A stretch of 64,000 nucleotides of DNA from Streptomyces luomodiensis (GCF_031679605.1 NZ_CP117522.1:7440001-7504000), one strand, 5' to 3'; counted from the first letter of the stretch, positions 1 to 8,856 are shown. Program-made: numbers and translations. Notes: generated by a model from the letters alone, not told the origin.

Positions 1-188
1 GGGCCGCGCGCCGTAGGCTCGCCATGCGGCGTGAGGCACGGGTGAGGCACAATCGCACGGCGGGCCACACCCGCCACGACCGACGCATCCGAGGCCCCGG
101 CCTCCCGAGACCACCGCAGGGACGACGAACTCTTGCGAGCACGTACCCGCAGCGACCGCACCCCCCACACGGCCCCGGGGGCCGGCCG

Positions 189-1343
189 ATGAGCATCTAC
201 CGCGAACGAGTGCACCGGGGCTCGGCCCGAGCCACCGTCCTGCGGACGGTCGGCACCCGCGAGCGCCGCTCGCACCTCACCGCGCCCCGGGTGCCCACGG
301 TCGGCATCGACATCGGCGGCACCAAGGTGATGGCCGGGGTGGTCGACGCCGACGGCAACATCCTCGAGAAGCAGCGCACCGAGACGCCGGACAAGTCCAA
401 GAGCCCCAAGGTCGTCGAGGACACCATCACCGAACTGGTGCTGGATCTCTCCGACCGGCACGATGTGCACGCCGTGGGCATCGGCGCCGCGGGCTGGGTG
501 GACGCCGACCGCAACCGGGTGCTGTTCGCCCCCCATCTGTCCTGGCGCAACGAACCGCTGCGGGACCGGCTCGCGGAGCGGCTCGCCGTCCCGGTCATGG
601 TCGACAACGACGCCAACGCCGCCGCGTGGGCGGAGTGGCGGTTCGGCGCCGGACGCGGCGAGGACCATCTCGTCATGATCACCCTCGGTACCGGGATCGG
701 CGGCGCGATCCTGGAGGACGGCCAGGTCAAGCGCGGCAAGTACGGGGTCGCCGGGGAATTCGGCCATATGCAGGTCGTCCCGGCCGGGCACCGCTGCCCG
801 TGCGGCAACCGCGGCTGCTGGGAGCAGTACAGCTCCGGCAACGCGCTGGTCCGCGAGGCCCGTGAACTGGCCGCCGCCGAATCGCCGGTGGCCTACGGGA
901 TCATCGACCGGGTCGGCGGCAACATCCAGGAGATCACCGGACCGCTGATCACCGAGCTGGCCCGGCAGGGCGACGCCATGTGCGTCGAACTCCTCCAGGA
1001 CATCGGCCAGTGGCTCGGCGTCGGCATCGCCAACCTCGCCGCCGCCCTCGACCCCTCCTGCTTCGTCATCGGCGGCGGCGTCAGCGCCGCCGACGACCTG
1101 CTGATCGGCCCGGCCCGGGACGCCTTCCGGCGCACCCTCACCGGCCGCGGCTACCGGCCGGAGGCCCGGATCGTCAAGGCGCAGCTCGGCCCCGAGGCCG
1201 GGATGGTCGGCGCCGCCGACCTCGCCCGGCTGGTCGCCCGTCGCTTCCGCCGGGCCAACCGCCGCCGCACCGAGCGGTACGAGCGCGCCGGGTCCTCCTC
1301 CCCGCTGCGGCTGGCGCCGCGCAGCCAGGCAGGCCGCGAGTGA
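189..1343 (+). CDS. ROK-family sugar kinase (glucokinase-like)
   Basis: Predicted cytoplasmic ATP-dependent hexose kinase of the ROK family, 384 aa. Visible signatures: the phosphate-binding DIGGTK at residues 41-46, the catalytic Asp141 in DNDAN, and the ROK zinc motif His193, Cys203, Cys205, Cys210 in a HxxxxxxxxxCxCGxxGCW context. A basic ~35-residue N-terminal extension precedes the kinase fold and a basic Arg-rich tail follows it; both are outside the usual ~320-residue ROK enzyme. The frame stays open back to ATG 24, but the upstream part is Arg/Pro-rich noise, so I start at ATG 189. The next gene overlaps its stop (GTGA), implying translational coupling. ROK proteins can also be repressors, but no N-terminal helix-turn-helix is visible, so kinase is preferred. 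The sugar is not determined. Confidence 0.9.
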   Translation: MSIYRERVHRGSARATVLRTVGTRERRSHLTAPRVPTVGIDIGGTKVMAGVVDADGNILEKQRTETPDKSKSPKVVEDTITELVLDLSDRHDVHAVGIGAAGWVDADRNRVLFAPHLSWRNEPLRDRLAERLAVPVMVDNDANAAAWAEWRFGAGRGEDHLVMITLGTGIGGAILEDGQVKRGKYGVAGEFGHMQVVPAGHRCPCGNRGCWEQYSSGNALVREARELAAAESPVAYGIIDRVGGNIQEITGPLITELARQGDAMCVELLQDIGQWLGVGIANLAAALDPSCFVIGGGVSAADDLLIGPARDAFRRTLTGRGYRPEARIVKAQLGPEAGMVGAADLARLVARRFRRANRRRTERYERAGSSSPLRLAPRSQAGRE

Positions 1344-1951
1344 CCGCCGCCGAGCAGTGCCCCGCGCCGGGCGCCGTCCCGCCGGGCCGCGACAGCGGCG
1401 CCCCGCAGAGCCCCGGGCCGGCCGGCGGCGAGGGGGGCCGTCCGCCGCGCCGCTGGCTCAAGGCCCTGGTCATCTTCCTGCTGATCACGATCCCGGCGGG
1501 CTATCTGGTGATCTCCGCCATCCAGAGCCGCAGCGGCGGTGAGGAGAAGGCGGAGGCGGCGTCGGCCAAGGGCCTCACCGCGGGCTATCCGACCCGGGTG
1601 CAGCGGCGCATCTACGACGTGCCGGTGCCCGCCTACTCCCGCAAGGTCGCCTTCTACGAGACGAACTCCTGGAAGGTCAGCACGATGTACGTGCAGTTCG
1701 TCACCTCCTCCCAGGGGCTCGACACCTTCCTGACCCGGATCGGCACCCGCCGCACCGCCCTGGAGAAGGGCGCGGTGACCATCACCGGGAAGCAGGCGGA
1801 GAAGGTCGGCTGGCAGGTCGGGGCGCCCGGTCATGACTGGGCCGGAATGGTGCTCAAGCAGAAGGAACCGCAACCCAAGCTGAGCATCACGGTCAAGTTC
1901 GACAACCCGTCGCATCCCAAGGTGTACGTGGTCTCGACGGTCACTCCGTAG
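1340..1951 (+). CDS. single-pass membrane protein coupled to ROK kinase
   Basis: A 203-aa protein starting at GTG 1340, which overlaps the kinase stop codon as GTGA. The first ~40 residues are Pro/Gly-rich and cytoplasm-like. One hydrophobic segment follows (about residues 43-60, LVIFLLITIPAGYLVISAI), then a ~140-residue mostly polar domain rich in beta-type sequence that should lie outside the membrane. No known catalytic motif is seen. The tight overlap suggests production in step with the sugar kinase, but that functional link is inference. I do not recognise a named family; it resembles conserved Streptomyces membrane-anchored hypothetical proteins. Confidence 0.75.
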   Translation: MTAAEQCPAPGAVPPGRDSGAPQSPGPAGGEGGRPPRRWLKALVIFLLITIPAGYLVISAIQSRSGGEEKAEAASAKGLTAGYPTRVQRRIYDVPVPAYSRKVAFYETNSWKVSTMYVQFVTSSQGLDTFLTRIGTRRTALEKGAVTITGKQAEKVGWQVGAPGHDWAGMVLKQKEPQPKLSITVKFDNPSHPKVYVVSTVTP

Positions 1952-2016
1952 GTCCTTCGCATCCCGGGGGCAATGGGGCCGAAAGGCCCGCCACCCGTGT
2001 CGGATACCTTTTTCGG

Positions 2017-3306
2017 GTGAGTGAGACGAAGACACTTCAGTACCGGACCGACGGCCCCGAAGACGGGCCCGTGCTCGTCCTCGGACCGTCACTGGGCACC
2101 ACCTGGCACATGTGGGACCGCCAGATACCCGAGCTGTCCCGCCACTGGCGCGTCCTCCGCTTCGACCTCCCCGGCCACGGCGGCGCGCCCGCCCACCCGG
2201 CCCACTCCGTGGCCGACCTCGCCGCCCGGCTGCTGGCCACCCTCGACGAGCTCGGCATCGAGCGCTTCGGCTACGCGGGCTGCTCGATCGGCGGGGCCAT
2301 CGGCGCCGAACTCGCCCTCCGACAACCCCAGAGAGTGGGCTCACTCGCCCTCGTCTCCGCCTCCCCGCGCTTCGGCACCGCCGACTCCTTCCGGCAGCGC
2401 GGCGTCGTGGTCCGCACCAACGGCCTGGACCCGATCGCCCGCGCCACCCCCGAGCGCTGGTTCACCCCCGCCTTCGCCGCCGCCCAGCCCGCCATCGTCG
2501 ACTGGGCCGTCCAGATGGTCCGCACCACCGACCCCGGCTGCTACATCGCCGCCTGCGAGGCCCTCGCCGCCTTCGACATCCGCGCCGAGCTCAGCCGGAT
2601 CGGCATCCCCACCCTCGTGGTGGCCGGCGCCGAGGACCAGGTCACCCCCGCCGCCGACGCCCGGGTCCTGGTCGCCGGCATCGCCGACGCCCGGCTCGCG
2701 CTCGTCCCCGGCGCCTCCCACCTCACCCCCGTCGAACAGCCGGCGGCCGTCACCGATCTGCTGGTGCGCCACTTCTCCAGCTCCTGGCAGTCCTCGGACC
2801 ACCCGACCGGGATGACCGCGATCCCCACGCCCCCGCCCAAGCCCCTCCTGTCGCCCGCACAGCAGCCCGTCGCCGAGATCGCCGAGCCCACCGAGAACCC
2901 GCCCGAGCCGCTGCTGGACGCCCGCGCCGATGTGTACGACCAGGGCATCAAGGTGCGCCGCGAAGTGCTCGGCGACGCCCATGTGGACCACGCGCAGTCC
3001 CTGGCGGATGAGTTCACCGGCGACTTCGACGACTTCATCACCCGCTACGCCTGGGGCGAGGTGTGGACCCGGCCCGGTATCGACCGGCGCACCCGCAGCG
3101 TCGTCACCCTCACCGCCCTCGCCGCCCGTGGCCACCTCGACGACCTCGCCGCCCACACCCGGGCCGCGCTGCGCAACGGACTGACCCCCACCGAGATCAA
3201 GGAGGTGCTGCTGCACACCGGCGTCTACTGCGGGGTGCCGGCCGCGAACTCCGCCTTCGCCGTGGCCCAGCGCGTCATCCGCGAGGAGACCAGCCCGGAG
3301 GGGTAG
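2017..3306 (+). CDS. pcaL: PcaL: 3-oxoadipate enol-lactonase fused to 4-carboxymuconolactone decarboxylase
   Basis: A 429-aa bifunctional enzyme of the protocatechuate branch of the beta-ketoadipate pathway. Residues 1-255 are an alpha/beta hydrolase (PcaD) with nucleophile Ser90 in GCSIGG and likely triad partners Asp207 (GAEDQ) and His235. After a ~45-residue Pro-rich linker, residues ~300-425 form an AhpD/CMD-like decarboxylase domain (PcaC) with the typical TRxRSVVTLTAL and LLHTGVYCGVP segments. Such PcaD-PcaC fusions are known from Rhodococcus and Streptomyces as PcaL. The start is GTG 2017. No other pca genes (pcaHG, pcaB, pcaIJ, pcaR) are in the window, so this gene is either isolated from its pathway or the product is used in a related lactone pathway. 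Confidence 0.9.
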   Translation: MSETKTLQYRTDGPEDGPVLVLGPSLGTTWHMWDRQIPELSRHWRVLRFDLPGHGGAPAHPAHSVADLAARLLATLDELGIERFGYAGCSIGGAIGAELALRQPQRVGSLALVSASPRFGTADSFRQRGVVVRTNGLDPIARATPERWFTPAFAAAQPAIVDWAVQMVRTTDPGCYIAACEALAAFDIRAELSRIGIPTLVVAGAEDQVTPAADARVLVAGIADARLALVPGASHLTPVEQPAAVTDLLVRHFSSSWQSSDHPTGMTAIPTPPPKPLLSPAQQPVAEIAEPTENPPEPLLDARADVYDQGIKVRREVLGDAHVDHAQSLADEFTGDFDDFITRYAWGEVWTRPGIDRRTRSVVTLTALAARGHLDDLAAHTRAALRNGLTPTEIKEVLLHTGVYCGVPAANSAFAVAQRVIREETSPEG

Positions 3307-3344
3307 CCCGGCCACCGGGGGACCGCGGTAGCACAATGATCTCC

Positions 3345-3992
3345 ATGAAGCTCACCAAGAAGGGCCATGCCTGCGTCCGGCTCGAGAAGGACGGGCAGAC
3401 GCTCGTCATCGATCCCGGAGCGTTCAGCGAAGAGGACGCGGCGGTCGGCGCGGACGCGATCCTGGTCACCCACGAGCACTTCGACCACTTCAACGAGGAG
3501 CGGCTGCGCACGGCGCTGGACGCCAATCCCGCCGCCCACATCTGGACGCTCTCCAGCGTCGCCGGCCAGATCTCGGCGGCGTTCCCCGGGCGGGTGCACA
3601 CCGTCGGGGAGGGCGACACCTTCACCGCGGCGGGATTCGACATCGAGGTGCACGGCCAGCTGCACGCGGTCATCCACCCCGACATCCCGCGGATCACCAA
3701 TGTGGGCTATCTGGTGGACGGCACGCTCTTCCACCCCGGCGACGCGCTCACCGTGCCCGCCGGGCGCCGGGTGGACACGCTGATGCTGCCGGTGCACGCC
3801 CCCTGGAACAAGGTCGCCGAGGTCATCGACTACGTCCGCGCGGTGGCCCCGCGCCGGGCCGTGGACATCCACGACGCCCTGCTGTCCGAGGTGGCGCCCA
3901 TGGTCTACGGCCGGATGCTCGGCCCCGACGGCCCCGGTACGGGCGGCGCCGAGCACCTGCGGCTGACACCGGGCGAGTCCCTCACCTTCTGA
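3345..3992 (+). CDS. MBL-fold metal-dependent hydrolase (UlaG/YtnP-like small type)
   Basis: A 215-aa metallo-beta-lactamase fold protein. The metal motif HxHxDH appears at His43, His45, Asp47 and His48 (THEHFDH). Further likely ligands lie in the GQLHAVIHPD stretch and in the FHPGDAL motif. The protein is compact, lacking any extra oxidoreductase or RNase domain, as in the beta-lactamase superfamily hydrolases common in actinomycetes. An in-frame ATG nine bases upstream (3336) is an alternative start; I prefer MKLTKKGHAC at 3345. It lies 38 bases after pcaL on the same strand and may be co-transcribed. Substrate unknown. Confidence 0.8.
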   Translation: MKLTKKGHACVRLEKDGQTLVIDPGAFSEEDAAVGADAILVTHEHFDHFNEERLRTALDANPAAHIWTLSSVAGQISAAFPGRVHTVGEGDTFTAAGFDIEVHGQLHAVIHPDIPRITNVGYLVDGTLFHPGDALTVPAGRRVDTLMLPVHAPWNKVAEVIDYVRAVAPRRAVDIHDALLSEVAPMVYGRMLGPDGPGTGGAEHLRLTPGESLTF

Positions 3993-4059
3993 CGCCTTGC
4001 GGGCCGGCCGCCGGTGCGGACCGGACCGGCTGTCACACCCGGGATGTAGGTTGTCCCCT

Positions 4060-4839
4060 ATGCGCATCGCGACCTGGAACGTCAATTCGATCACCGCCCG
4101 GCTGCCCCGGCTGCTCGCCTGGCTGGAGAGCAGCGGCACGGACGTCCTGTGCGTCCAGGAGACCAAGTGCGCCGAGTCCGCCTTCCCCTACGAGCCGCTG
4201 CGCGAGCTCGGCTACGAGGCCGCGGTCAACGCCACCGGGCGGTGGAACGGCGTGGCGCTGCTCTCCAAGGCCGGTCTCACCGACGTCACCGTGGGCCTCC
4301 CCGGCGGCCCGGACTACGACGGCGGGCAGGAGCCGCGGGCGATAGGCGCCACCTGCGGCCCGGTCCGCCTCTGGTCGGTCTACGTGCCCAACGGCCGGGA
4401 GATCGGCCACCCCCACTACGACTACAAGCTGCGCTGGCTTCAGGCGCTGCGCACGGCTGTCGCCGACGACGCGGCCGGTGAGCGTCCCTTCGCGGTCCTC
4501 GGCGACTTCAATGTGGCGCCGACCGACGAGGACGTCTGGGACCGCGCCCGGTTCGAGGGGCTGACCCATGTGACGGACCTGGAGCGGGACGCCCTGGCGG
4601 CGCTGCGGGAGGCGGGTCTTTCGGACGTGGTGCCGCGGCCGCTGAAGTACGACCGCCCGTTCACCTACTGGGACTACCGGGAGCTGTGCTTCCCCAAGAA
4701 CCGCGGGATGCGCATCGACCTGGTCTACGGCAACGAGCCGTTCGCCAAGGCGGTGGACGACGCGTACGTGGACCGCGAGGAGCGCAAGGGCAAGGGCGCG
4801 TCCGACCACGCCCCGGTCGTCGTCGACCTGGAGGTGTGA
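4060..4839 (+). CDS. xth: exodeoxyribonuclease III
   Basis: A 259-aa exonuclease III/AP endonuclease of the EEP fold, acting in base excision repair by cleaving 5' to abasic sites and trimming 3' blocked ends. Motifs in order: MRIATWNVNS at the N-terminus (metal-binding Asn), QETK with Glu34, VYVPNG, GDFNVAPTDEDV (Asp/Asn pair), the LVYGNEP strand, and the C-terminal SDHAPVVVDLE with the catalytic Asp-His. Length is normal for the family (~260). The start at ATG 4060 has little recognisable Shine-Dalgarno, so the mRNA may be leaderless. It faces the SGNH hydrolase gene; a short GC hairpin lies between the two stops. Confidence 0.93.
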   Translation: MRIATWNVNSITARLPRLLAWLESSGTDVLCVQETKCAESAFPYEPLRELGYEAAVNATGRWNGVALLSKAGLTDVTVGLPGGPDYDGGQEPRAIGATCGPVRLWSVYVPNGREIGHPHYDYKLRWLQALRTAVADDAAGERPFAVLGDFNVAPTDEDVWDRARFEGLTHVTDLERDALAALREAGLSDVVPRPLKYDRPFTYWDYRELCFPKNRGMRIDLVYGNEPFAKAVDDAYVDREERKGKGASDHAPVVVDLEV

Positions 4840-4867
4840 CACCCGGGGCGGGACGTCCTCACGCAGG

Positions 4868-4885
4868 GGGAGCCCCTGGGCTCCC
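4868..4885. terminator. GC hairpin between convergent xth and SGNH hydrolase genes
   Basis: GGGAGCCC at 4868-4875 pairs perfectly with GGGCTCCC at 4878-4885 across a two-base gap, giving an effective 4-base loop. It lies between the xth stop (4839) and the oppositely oriented stop at 4887-4889. It could serve as a bidirectional terminator; there is no U-tract, as usual in Streptomyces. Confidence 0.5.
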
Positions 4886-4886
4886 T

Positions 4887-6695
4887 CTACCCCACCAGCT
4901 TCCGCAGGTCGATCGAGTCCGCCAGCGCCGCCAACCCCGCGTCCCCCGGGTGCAGATGGTCCCCGCTGTCGTAGGCGGGCAGGATGCGCGCCGGGTGGCC
5001 GGGGTCCCGGACCACCGCGTCGAAGTCCAGCACGGCGTCGAACGCCCCGCCGCTGTCCCGGATGAAGGCGTTGACGGCCGAGCGCCGCGCGTCCGCGTCC
5101 GCCGTGCACAGCGACTCGCCCTCGCACGGGGCGATCGTCGCCCCGACCACCCGCAGCCCGCGCTCACGCGCCCGCTCCGCGACGGACCGCAGACCCGCGA
5201 TCAGCTCCTCGGCCGAACTGCCCCACCGCAGATCGTTGATGCCCTGGAAGACGACGACCGTACGGACCCCGGTCTGGGCGAGCACATCCCGCTCCAGCCG
5301 GTGCTGTGCGCTCACCCCGCCGGTGTCCGTACTGACGCCCTCGCCCGGATAGCGGTCGGCCACCACCCGGTTGGCCGAGATGCCCGCGTTGAGTACGCCG
5401 TACGCCGGGACCTCCAACTGGCCGCGCAGCCGGCGGGAGAGCACATCGGGCCAGCGGTGGTTGGCGTCACGGGTCGACTTGGTGCCGTCGGTGATCGAGT
5501 CACCCAGCGTCACCACCGAACCAGGCCCGCCCCGCACATCGACCCCGGTCAGGAACGGCCAGGTGGTGAGGGTGCCGGTATAGGACTCGGCGCCCTGCTC
5601 ACCGGACTGGTCACCGCTGCCCGCCGCGCTCAGATACGACCGCTGGGTGGCCTGGCTGTGCACCGGCACCGCCTCGACCGGCCCCGGCAGATACATGCTC
5701 ACCAGCAGATTGGCGTCCGCCGGGACCGGGAAGTCCACCGGATCGCTGAACACCTGGGCGCCCGCCGGGATCGAGGTCCCCGGCCGCCCGCCGAAGGTCA
5801 GCGGCACCGGTGTGCCACGCGCCGCCGCGCCGCTCGCCTGGAGCGCGACCGTCGCCCCGCCGATCTCCACGGGCGCCGCGGCGAAGGTGTTCTCCAGCCG
5901 GACCCGGACGCCCGGCCCGCCCGCGCTGGTGTGCACCACCAGCCGCAGCGTCTGATCCGTCCACGGCCCGACCTTGGTGTACCCGGCGGTGCTCGCCGCC
6001 CAGCTGCCGGTCCAGCCGTACCCGGGCTGCCGCAGCGCGAGGGCGAAGACATGGAGATCGGCCGCCGGTCCCGGGTCCTTCGGCAGCACCACCGACGCGA
6101 TCTGCCGGCCGCGTCGCACCGGCACCGTCACCGCGTACAGCCGGGCCGTCTCCTGCCGCTGCCCGGCCGCGGTGTTGAGGTGGGGGAGGCCGACGGCCTT
6201 GGTGGCGGCGGGGCCCGCCCGCCAGTCGGGCGCGCTCAGCGTGTAGGGAGCGCTCGACCCGTCCCGGTAGCGCACCGCTCCGACGCCGCTCGCCCCGGCG
6301 CCGGGGCCCTGGGGTGAACTGCTCGCCACCAGGAAGGTCAGCGCCTCGCCGCGGCCGCGCAGCCGCACCGCCTGCCCGTCGGCGATCACGTTGTCTGGCC
6401 CTGTCCCCGCGCTCCTCGGCCAGGTCAGCCGCGCCGCGTCCAGGCCGATGCGCCGCCCCGGAGTCCAGCCGGCGGTCCGGAGATCCGCGGCGGAGAGCGA
6501 GGTGCCCGCACCGTCGAAGTCGGCGTCCCCCGGCCGGGCGTCCTCGCTGACTGCCTGATTGTCGAAAAGCCGCTCCAAAGGGAGCGGCTTGTGGGTCTGC
6601 GGGGCGGCCGGCGCGGGGGCCGCGGGGGCGAGGAGGACGAGGCCGACACCTCCCGCGACGATCCCGGCCGCTGTCCACGGTCTCGCGACGCGCAT
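4887..6695 (-). CDS. secreted SGNH/GDSL-family hydrolase with large N-terminal beta domain
   Basis: A 602-aa predicted exported hydrolase. The start at ATG 6695 gives MRVARPWTAA followed by a hydrophobic stretch and an Ala-Pro-rich cleavage region around residue 30, a signal peptide. Residues ~40-390 form a beta-rich accessory region without a motif I know. The SGNH catalytic domain follows: block I GDS with nucleophile Ser400, block II around VLNAGISANR (Gly), block III GINDL (Asn), and block V DHLHPGDAG with Asp579 and His582. SGNH enzymes are esterases/lipases or carbohydrate esterases; the substrate is not predictable here. Family members in Streptomyces with this layout are usually called GDSL-type lipases. 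The gene is transcribed alone. Confidence 0.88.
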   Translation of the reverse strand: MRVARPWTAAGIVAGGVGLVLLAPAAPAPAAPQTHKPLPLERLFDNQAVSEDARPGDADFDGAGTSLSAADLRTAGWTPGRRIGLDAARLTWPRSAGTGPDNVIADGQAVRLRGRGEALTFLVASSSPQGPGAGASGVGAVRYRDGSSAPYTLSAPDWRAGPAATKAVGLPHLNTAAGQRQETARLYAVTVPVRRGRQIASVVLPKDPGPAADLHVFALALRQPGYGWTGSWAASTAGYTKVGPWTDQTLRLVVHTSAGGPGVRVRLENTFAAAPVEIGGATVALQASGAAARGTPVPLTFGGRPGTSIPAGAQVFSDPVDFPVPADANLLVSMYLPGPVEAVPVHSQATQRSYLSAAGSGDQSGEQGAESYTGTLTTWPFLTGVDVRGGPGSVVTLGDSITDGTKSTRDANHRWPDVLSRRLRGQLEVPAYGVLNAGISANRVVADRYPGEGVSTDTGGVSAQHRLERDVLAQTGVRTVVVFQGINDLRWGSSAEELIAGLRSVAERARERGLRVVGATIAPCEGESLCTADADARRSAVNAFIRDSGGAFDAVLDFDAVVRDPGHPARILPAYDSGDHLHPGDAGLAALADSIDLRKLVG

Positions 6696-6849
6696 AAGTG
6701 TCCCCTCTCGCAACCAACCGGAGCGCTGATTCGACAGGCGCGGAGAGAACGTACGGAGGCGGGTGGGTGTCGTCAAGACAAGCATCGGGCCACGGCTCGT
6801 GCCGCGCGCCCTGTGGTGCGCCGGTGTGCCGGGTGCCACGCTGAGTGGT

Positions 6850-7290
6850 ATGAACATCCCCTTCTTGGACAACTGGCGCAAGCGACGCGGCCCCGCCTCG
6901 GGTACGGCCCTGATGAGCGCCCAGGAGGAGGATCCCCAGGGCATCGCCCAACTGCTCTCCGAATGCGAGCTGCTGCGGGCGCGGGCCGCGGCCGCGGGCA
7001 TCGGGCTCGATGACTCGACGGCCTCCCTGGAGGCCCTGGACCAGATGGTGCCGCGCTGGCGCGACGACCCGGACGAGATCCCCTGGCTGGGCAACGACGC
7101 CGGTCTCTACCTCGGCACGGTCATCGTCCGCACCGTCCCCGGCGCGGTCTGGCAGGTGTGGCCCAACGGCCGGCCCGTCGTCAGACTCGCCTCCGGCCGG
7201 GAGATCGACGTGGTGGCGGCCGGTCAGCAGTGGGCCGCCGACGGCGCCCCCGAACTCTCCCGGCGCTACGCCGAGGTGGCCGAGGGCTGA
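6850..7290 (+). CDS. conserved Streptomyces protein, possibly DUF6278 family
   Basis: A 146-aa soluble protein beginning at ATG 6850 (MNIPFLDNWR). It has a helical N-terminal half with Arg/Ala-rich heptads (LLSECELLRARAAAAG) and a C-terminal half with alternating hydrophobic strands (YLGTVIVRTVPGAVWQVWPNG, then VVRLASGREIDVVA). The family is short, actinomycete-limited and uncharacterised; DUF6278 is my recollection, not a verified match. There is no signal peptide or catalytic motif. It is divergent from the SGNH hydrolase and convergent with the globin gene. Confidence 0.7.
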   Translation: MNIPFLDNWRKRRGPASGTALMSAQEEDPQGIAQLLSECELLRARAAAAGIGLDDSTASLEALDQMVPRWRDDPDEIPWLGNDAGLYLGTVIVRTVPGAVWQVWPNGRPVVRLASGREIDVVAAGQQWAADGAPELSRRYAEVAEG

Positions 7291-7304
7291 TCCGGGCCCG
7301 CGCG

Positions 7305-7344
7305 GGGCCGGGGCCGGGTGCCGCCGAACGCGCGGCCCCGGCCC
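7305..7344. terminator. 12-bp hairpin between convergent genes
   Basis: GGGCCGGGGCCG at 7305-7316 is perfectly complementary to CGGCCCCGGCCC at 7333-7344, loop 16 nt. It lies between the stops of the small conserved gene and the globin gene, so it probably terminates both transcripts. Confidence 0.6.
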
Positions 7345-7363
7345 TGCCCGGCGGCGCTCAGGC

Positions 7364-7804
7364 TCAGTCCTGCGCGGCCCCGGCGGCCGCGGGGGCGCCC
7401 GCCCGCTCCATGGCCTGCCCCATGACATCGGTGATCACGCCGTATACCGCGACCCAGGCGGCCTCGGTCTCCGGCGTCCACGCCGGACCCGCGAAGTGCT
7501 TCAGGGAGGCGAGCAGGCTGGCGCCGACGGCCGGCAGATGCGCGGGGGCGGCGCCGTAGCCGACGTGCCGGGTGCCCAGGCCGTCCAGCATCCGGGTCAC
7601 GGCCTCGGTGTCCTCCACCTTGCTCACCAGGGCTCGGAGGGCCTGCCACAGCCGGTCCCGCTGTTCCCCCATGTGCTCGGCGAACAGCGGGCGCACCGCG
7701 GGGTTGTGCTCGAAGAGGTGGTCGTAGAAGTACTCCGTCACCTGTGTTCCGTACGGCTCCACCGCGGCGAAGCTGCTCTTCACGAGTTCGGTTTGTGAAG
7801 TCAT
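7364..7804 (-). CDS. single-domain globin (flavohaemoglobin-type globin domain without reductase)
   Basis: A 146-aa haem protein. The start at ATG 7804 gives MTSQTELVKS. It aligns by eye with the globin domain of Hmp: distal Tyr27 (B10, YFYDHLF), Gln48 (E7, GEQRD), proximal His80 (F8, LGTRHVGYG) and the PAHLPAVGASLL helix. These residues are those of NO-dioxygenating or oxygen-binding globins. The FAD/NAD reductase domains of a full flavohaemoprotein are absent, so an external reductase would be needed. The gene is divergent from the amino acid transporter operon across a 300-bp region. An in-frame extension upstream to 7987 is poor coding sequence and was rejected. Confidence 0.87.
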   Translation of the reverse strand: MTSQTELVKSSFAAVEPYGTQVTEYFYDHLFEHNPAVRPLFAEHMGEQRDRLWQALRALVSKVEDTEAVTRMLDGLGTRHVGYGAAPAHLPAVGASLLASLKHFAGPAWTPETEAAWVAVYGVITDVMGQAMERAGAPAAAGAAQD

Positions 7805-8104
7805 GGGGGAAACGCTAGGAAGGTTCTGTTTCGGGTGGTGCCCCCCTCGGTGACTCCTCGGCAAGTTTTCACTCACGGCAACTCGGCGGTCGCCGTGAGG
7901 AGTTGGCGGGTTGCCGTCGGATGGTGTGAAGTTCCTGTGCGGACGCGGTCCGCGCGCCCGGACCGCCCTCGCGGGGGTGTTATCCACCCACCCGTGCGTG
8001 TCTTGGGTGAAGTGTCGCTTTCATCCGGATAGCTTGCGCTGACCGGGACACAGCTGACCAGACACAGCTGACCGGGACACAGCGGAAAGTGGGTGGGGCC
8101 GGGT
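7805..8104. promoter_or_regulatory. 300-bp divergent promoter region between globin and amino acid transporter
   Basis: The region is less GC-rich than its surroundings (for example around 7826-7875 and 8010-8035) and must carry promoters for both divergent genes. No clear sigma -35/-10 pair stands out. Near the transporter side it holds three tandem GCTGACC...CACA repeats, listed separately. Confidence 0.45.
8038..8081. repeat. three tandem 14-15 bp repeats upstream of the ABC transporter
   Basis: GCTGACCGGGACACA at 8038-8052, GCTGACCAGACACA at 8053-8066 and GCTGACCGGGACACA at 8067-8081 lie head to tail, ending 23 bases before the start codon. They could be operator repeats or simply a slippage product in the leader. 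Confidence 0.7.
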
Positions 8105-8851
8105 ATGGCCGTCGGTGAGCCGTTGATCGAGCTGCGCGGCGTCAACAAGCACTTCGGTGCTCTGCACGTGCTGCGGGACATCGACCTCACCGTCGGACGC
8201 GGCGAAGTGGTCGTGATCATCGGTCCCTCGGGCGGCGGGAAGTCCACCCTGATCCGGACCATCAACCGGCTGGAGACCGTCCAGACCGGCTCCATCGTCG
8301 TCGACGGCCGGCCGCTGCCCGAGGAGGGCAAGGAGCTGGCGCGGCTGCGGGCCGAGGTCGGCATGGTCTTCCAGTCGTTCAACCTCTTCGCCCACCGGAC
8401 CGTCCTGGCCAATGTGATGCTCGCGCAGGTCAAGGTGCGCCGGCGCGGGAAGCAGGACGCCGAGCGGCGCGCCCGCGAACTGCTGACCCGCGTCGGGCTC
8501 GGCGACCAGGCCGAGAAGTTCCCCGCCCAGCTCTCCGGAGGCCAGCAGCAGCGGGTGGCCATCGCCCGTGCGCTGGCGATGGACCCGCAGGTGATGCTCT
8601 TCGACGAGCCGACCTCGGCGCTGGACCCGGAGATGATCAACGAGGTGCTGGAGGTGATGCGTCAGCTCGCCCGCGACGGCATGACGATGGTCGTCGTCAC
8701 CCATGAGATGGGTTTCGCCCGCTCCGCCGCGAACCGGGTGGTCTTCATGGCCGACGGCCGGATCGTCGAGGACCGTGCGCCGGAGGAGTTCTTCAAGGCC
8801 CCGGAGAGCGAGCGGGCCCGCGACTTCCTGTCCAAGATCCTCAAGCACTGA
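8105..8851 (+). CDS. amino acid ABC transporter ATP-binding protein (GluA/GlnQ type)
   Basis: A 248-aa ATPase of the polar amino acid uptake family, energising the permeases encoded downstream. Motifs: Walker A GPSGGGKS at residues 40-47, a Q-loop MVFQSFNLF, the ABC signature [15 protein letters not shown], Walker [14 protein letters not shown], and switch His in VVVTHEM. Length and sequence are typical of the glutamate/glutamine class. I place the start at ATG 8105 ([10 protein letters not shown]); an ORF start 12 bases upstream is possible. It heads the four-gene operon ATPase - binding protein - permease - permease, with only 5 bases to the next gene. Confidence 0.95.
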   Translation: MAVGEPLIELRGVNKHFGALHVLRDIDLTVGRGEVVVIIGPSGGGKSTLIRTINRLETVQTGSIVVDGRPLPEEGKELARLRAEVGMVFQSFNLFAHRTVLANVMLAQVKVRRRGKQDAERRARELLTRVGLGDQAEKFPAQLSGGQQQRVAIARALAMDPQVMLFDEPTSALDPEMINEVLEVMRQLARDGMTMVVVTHEMGFARSAANRVVFMADGRIVEDRAPEEFFKAPESERARDFLSKILKH

Positions 8852-8856
8852 GCCGG

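Noticed and set aside
24..188. Upstream in-frame extension of the ROK kinase
   Set aside because: Arg/Pro-rich and unlike a ROK N-terminus; ATG 189 matches the family better.
2341..3336. Long minus-strand ORF antisense to pcaL
   Set aside because: Gly/Val-rich translation mirrors the GC-biased third positions of the plus-strand gene; no motif, and pcaL clearly codes on the other strand.
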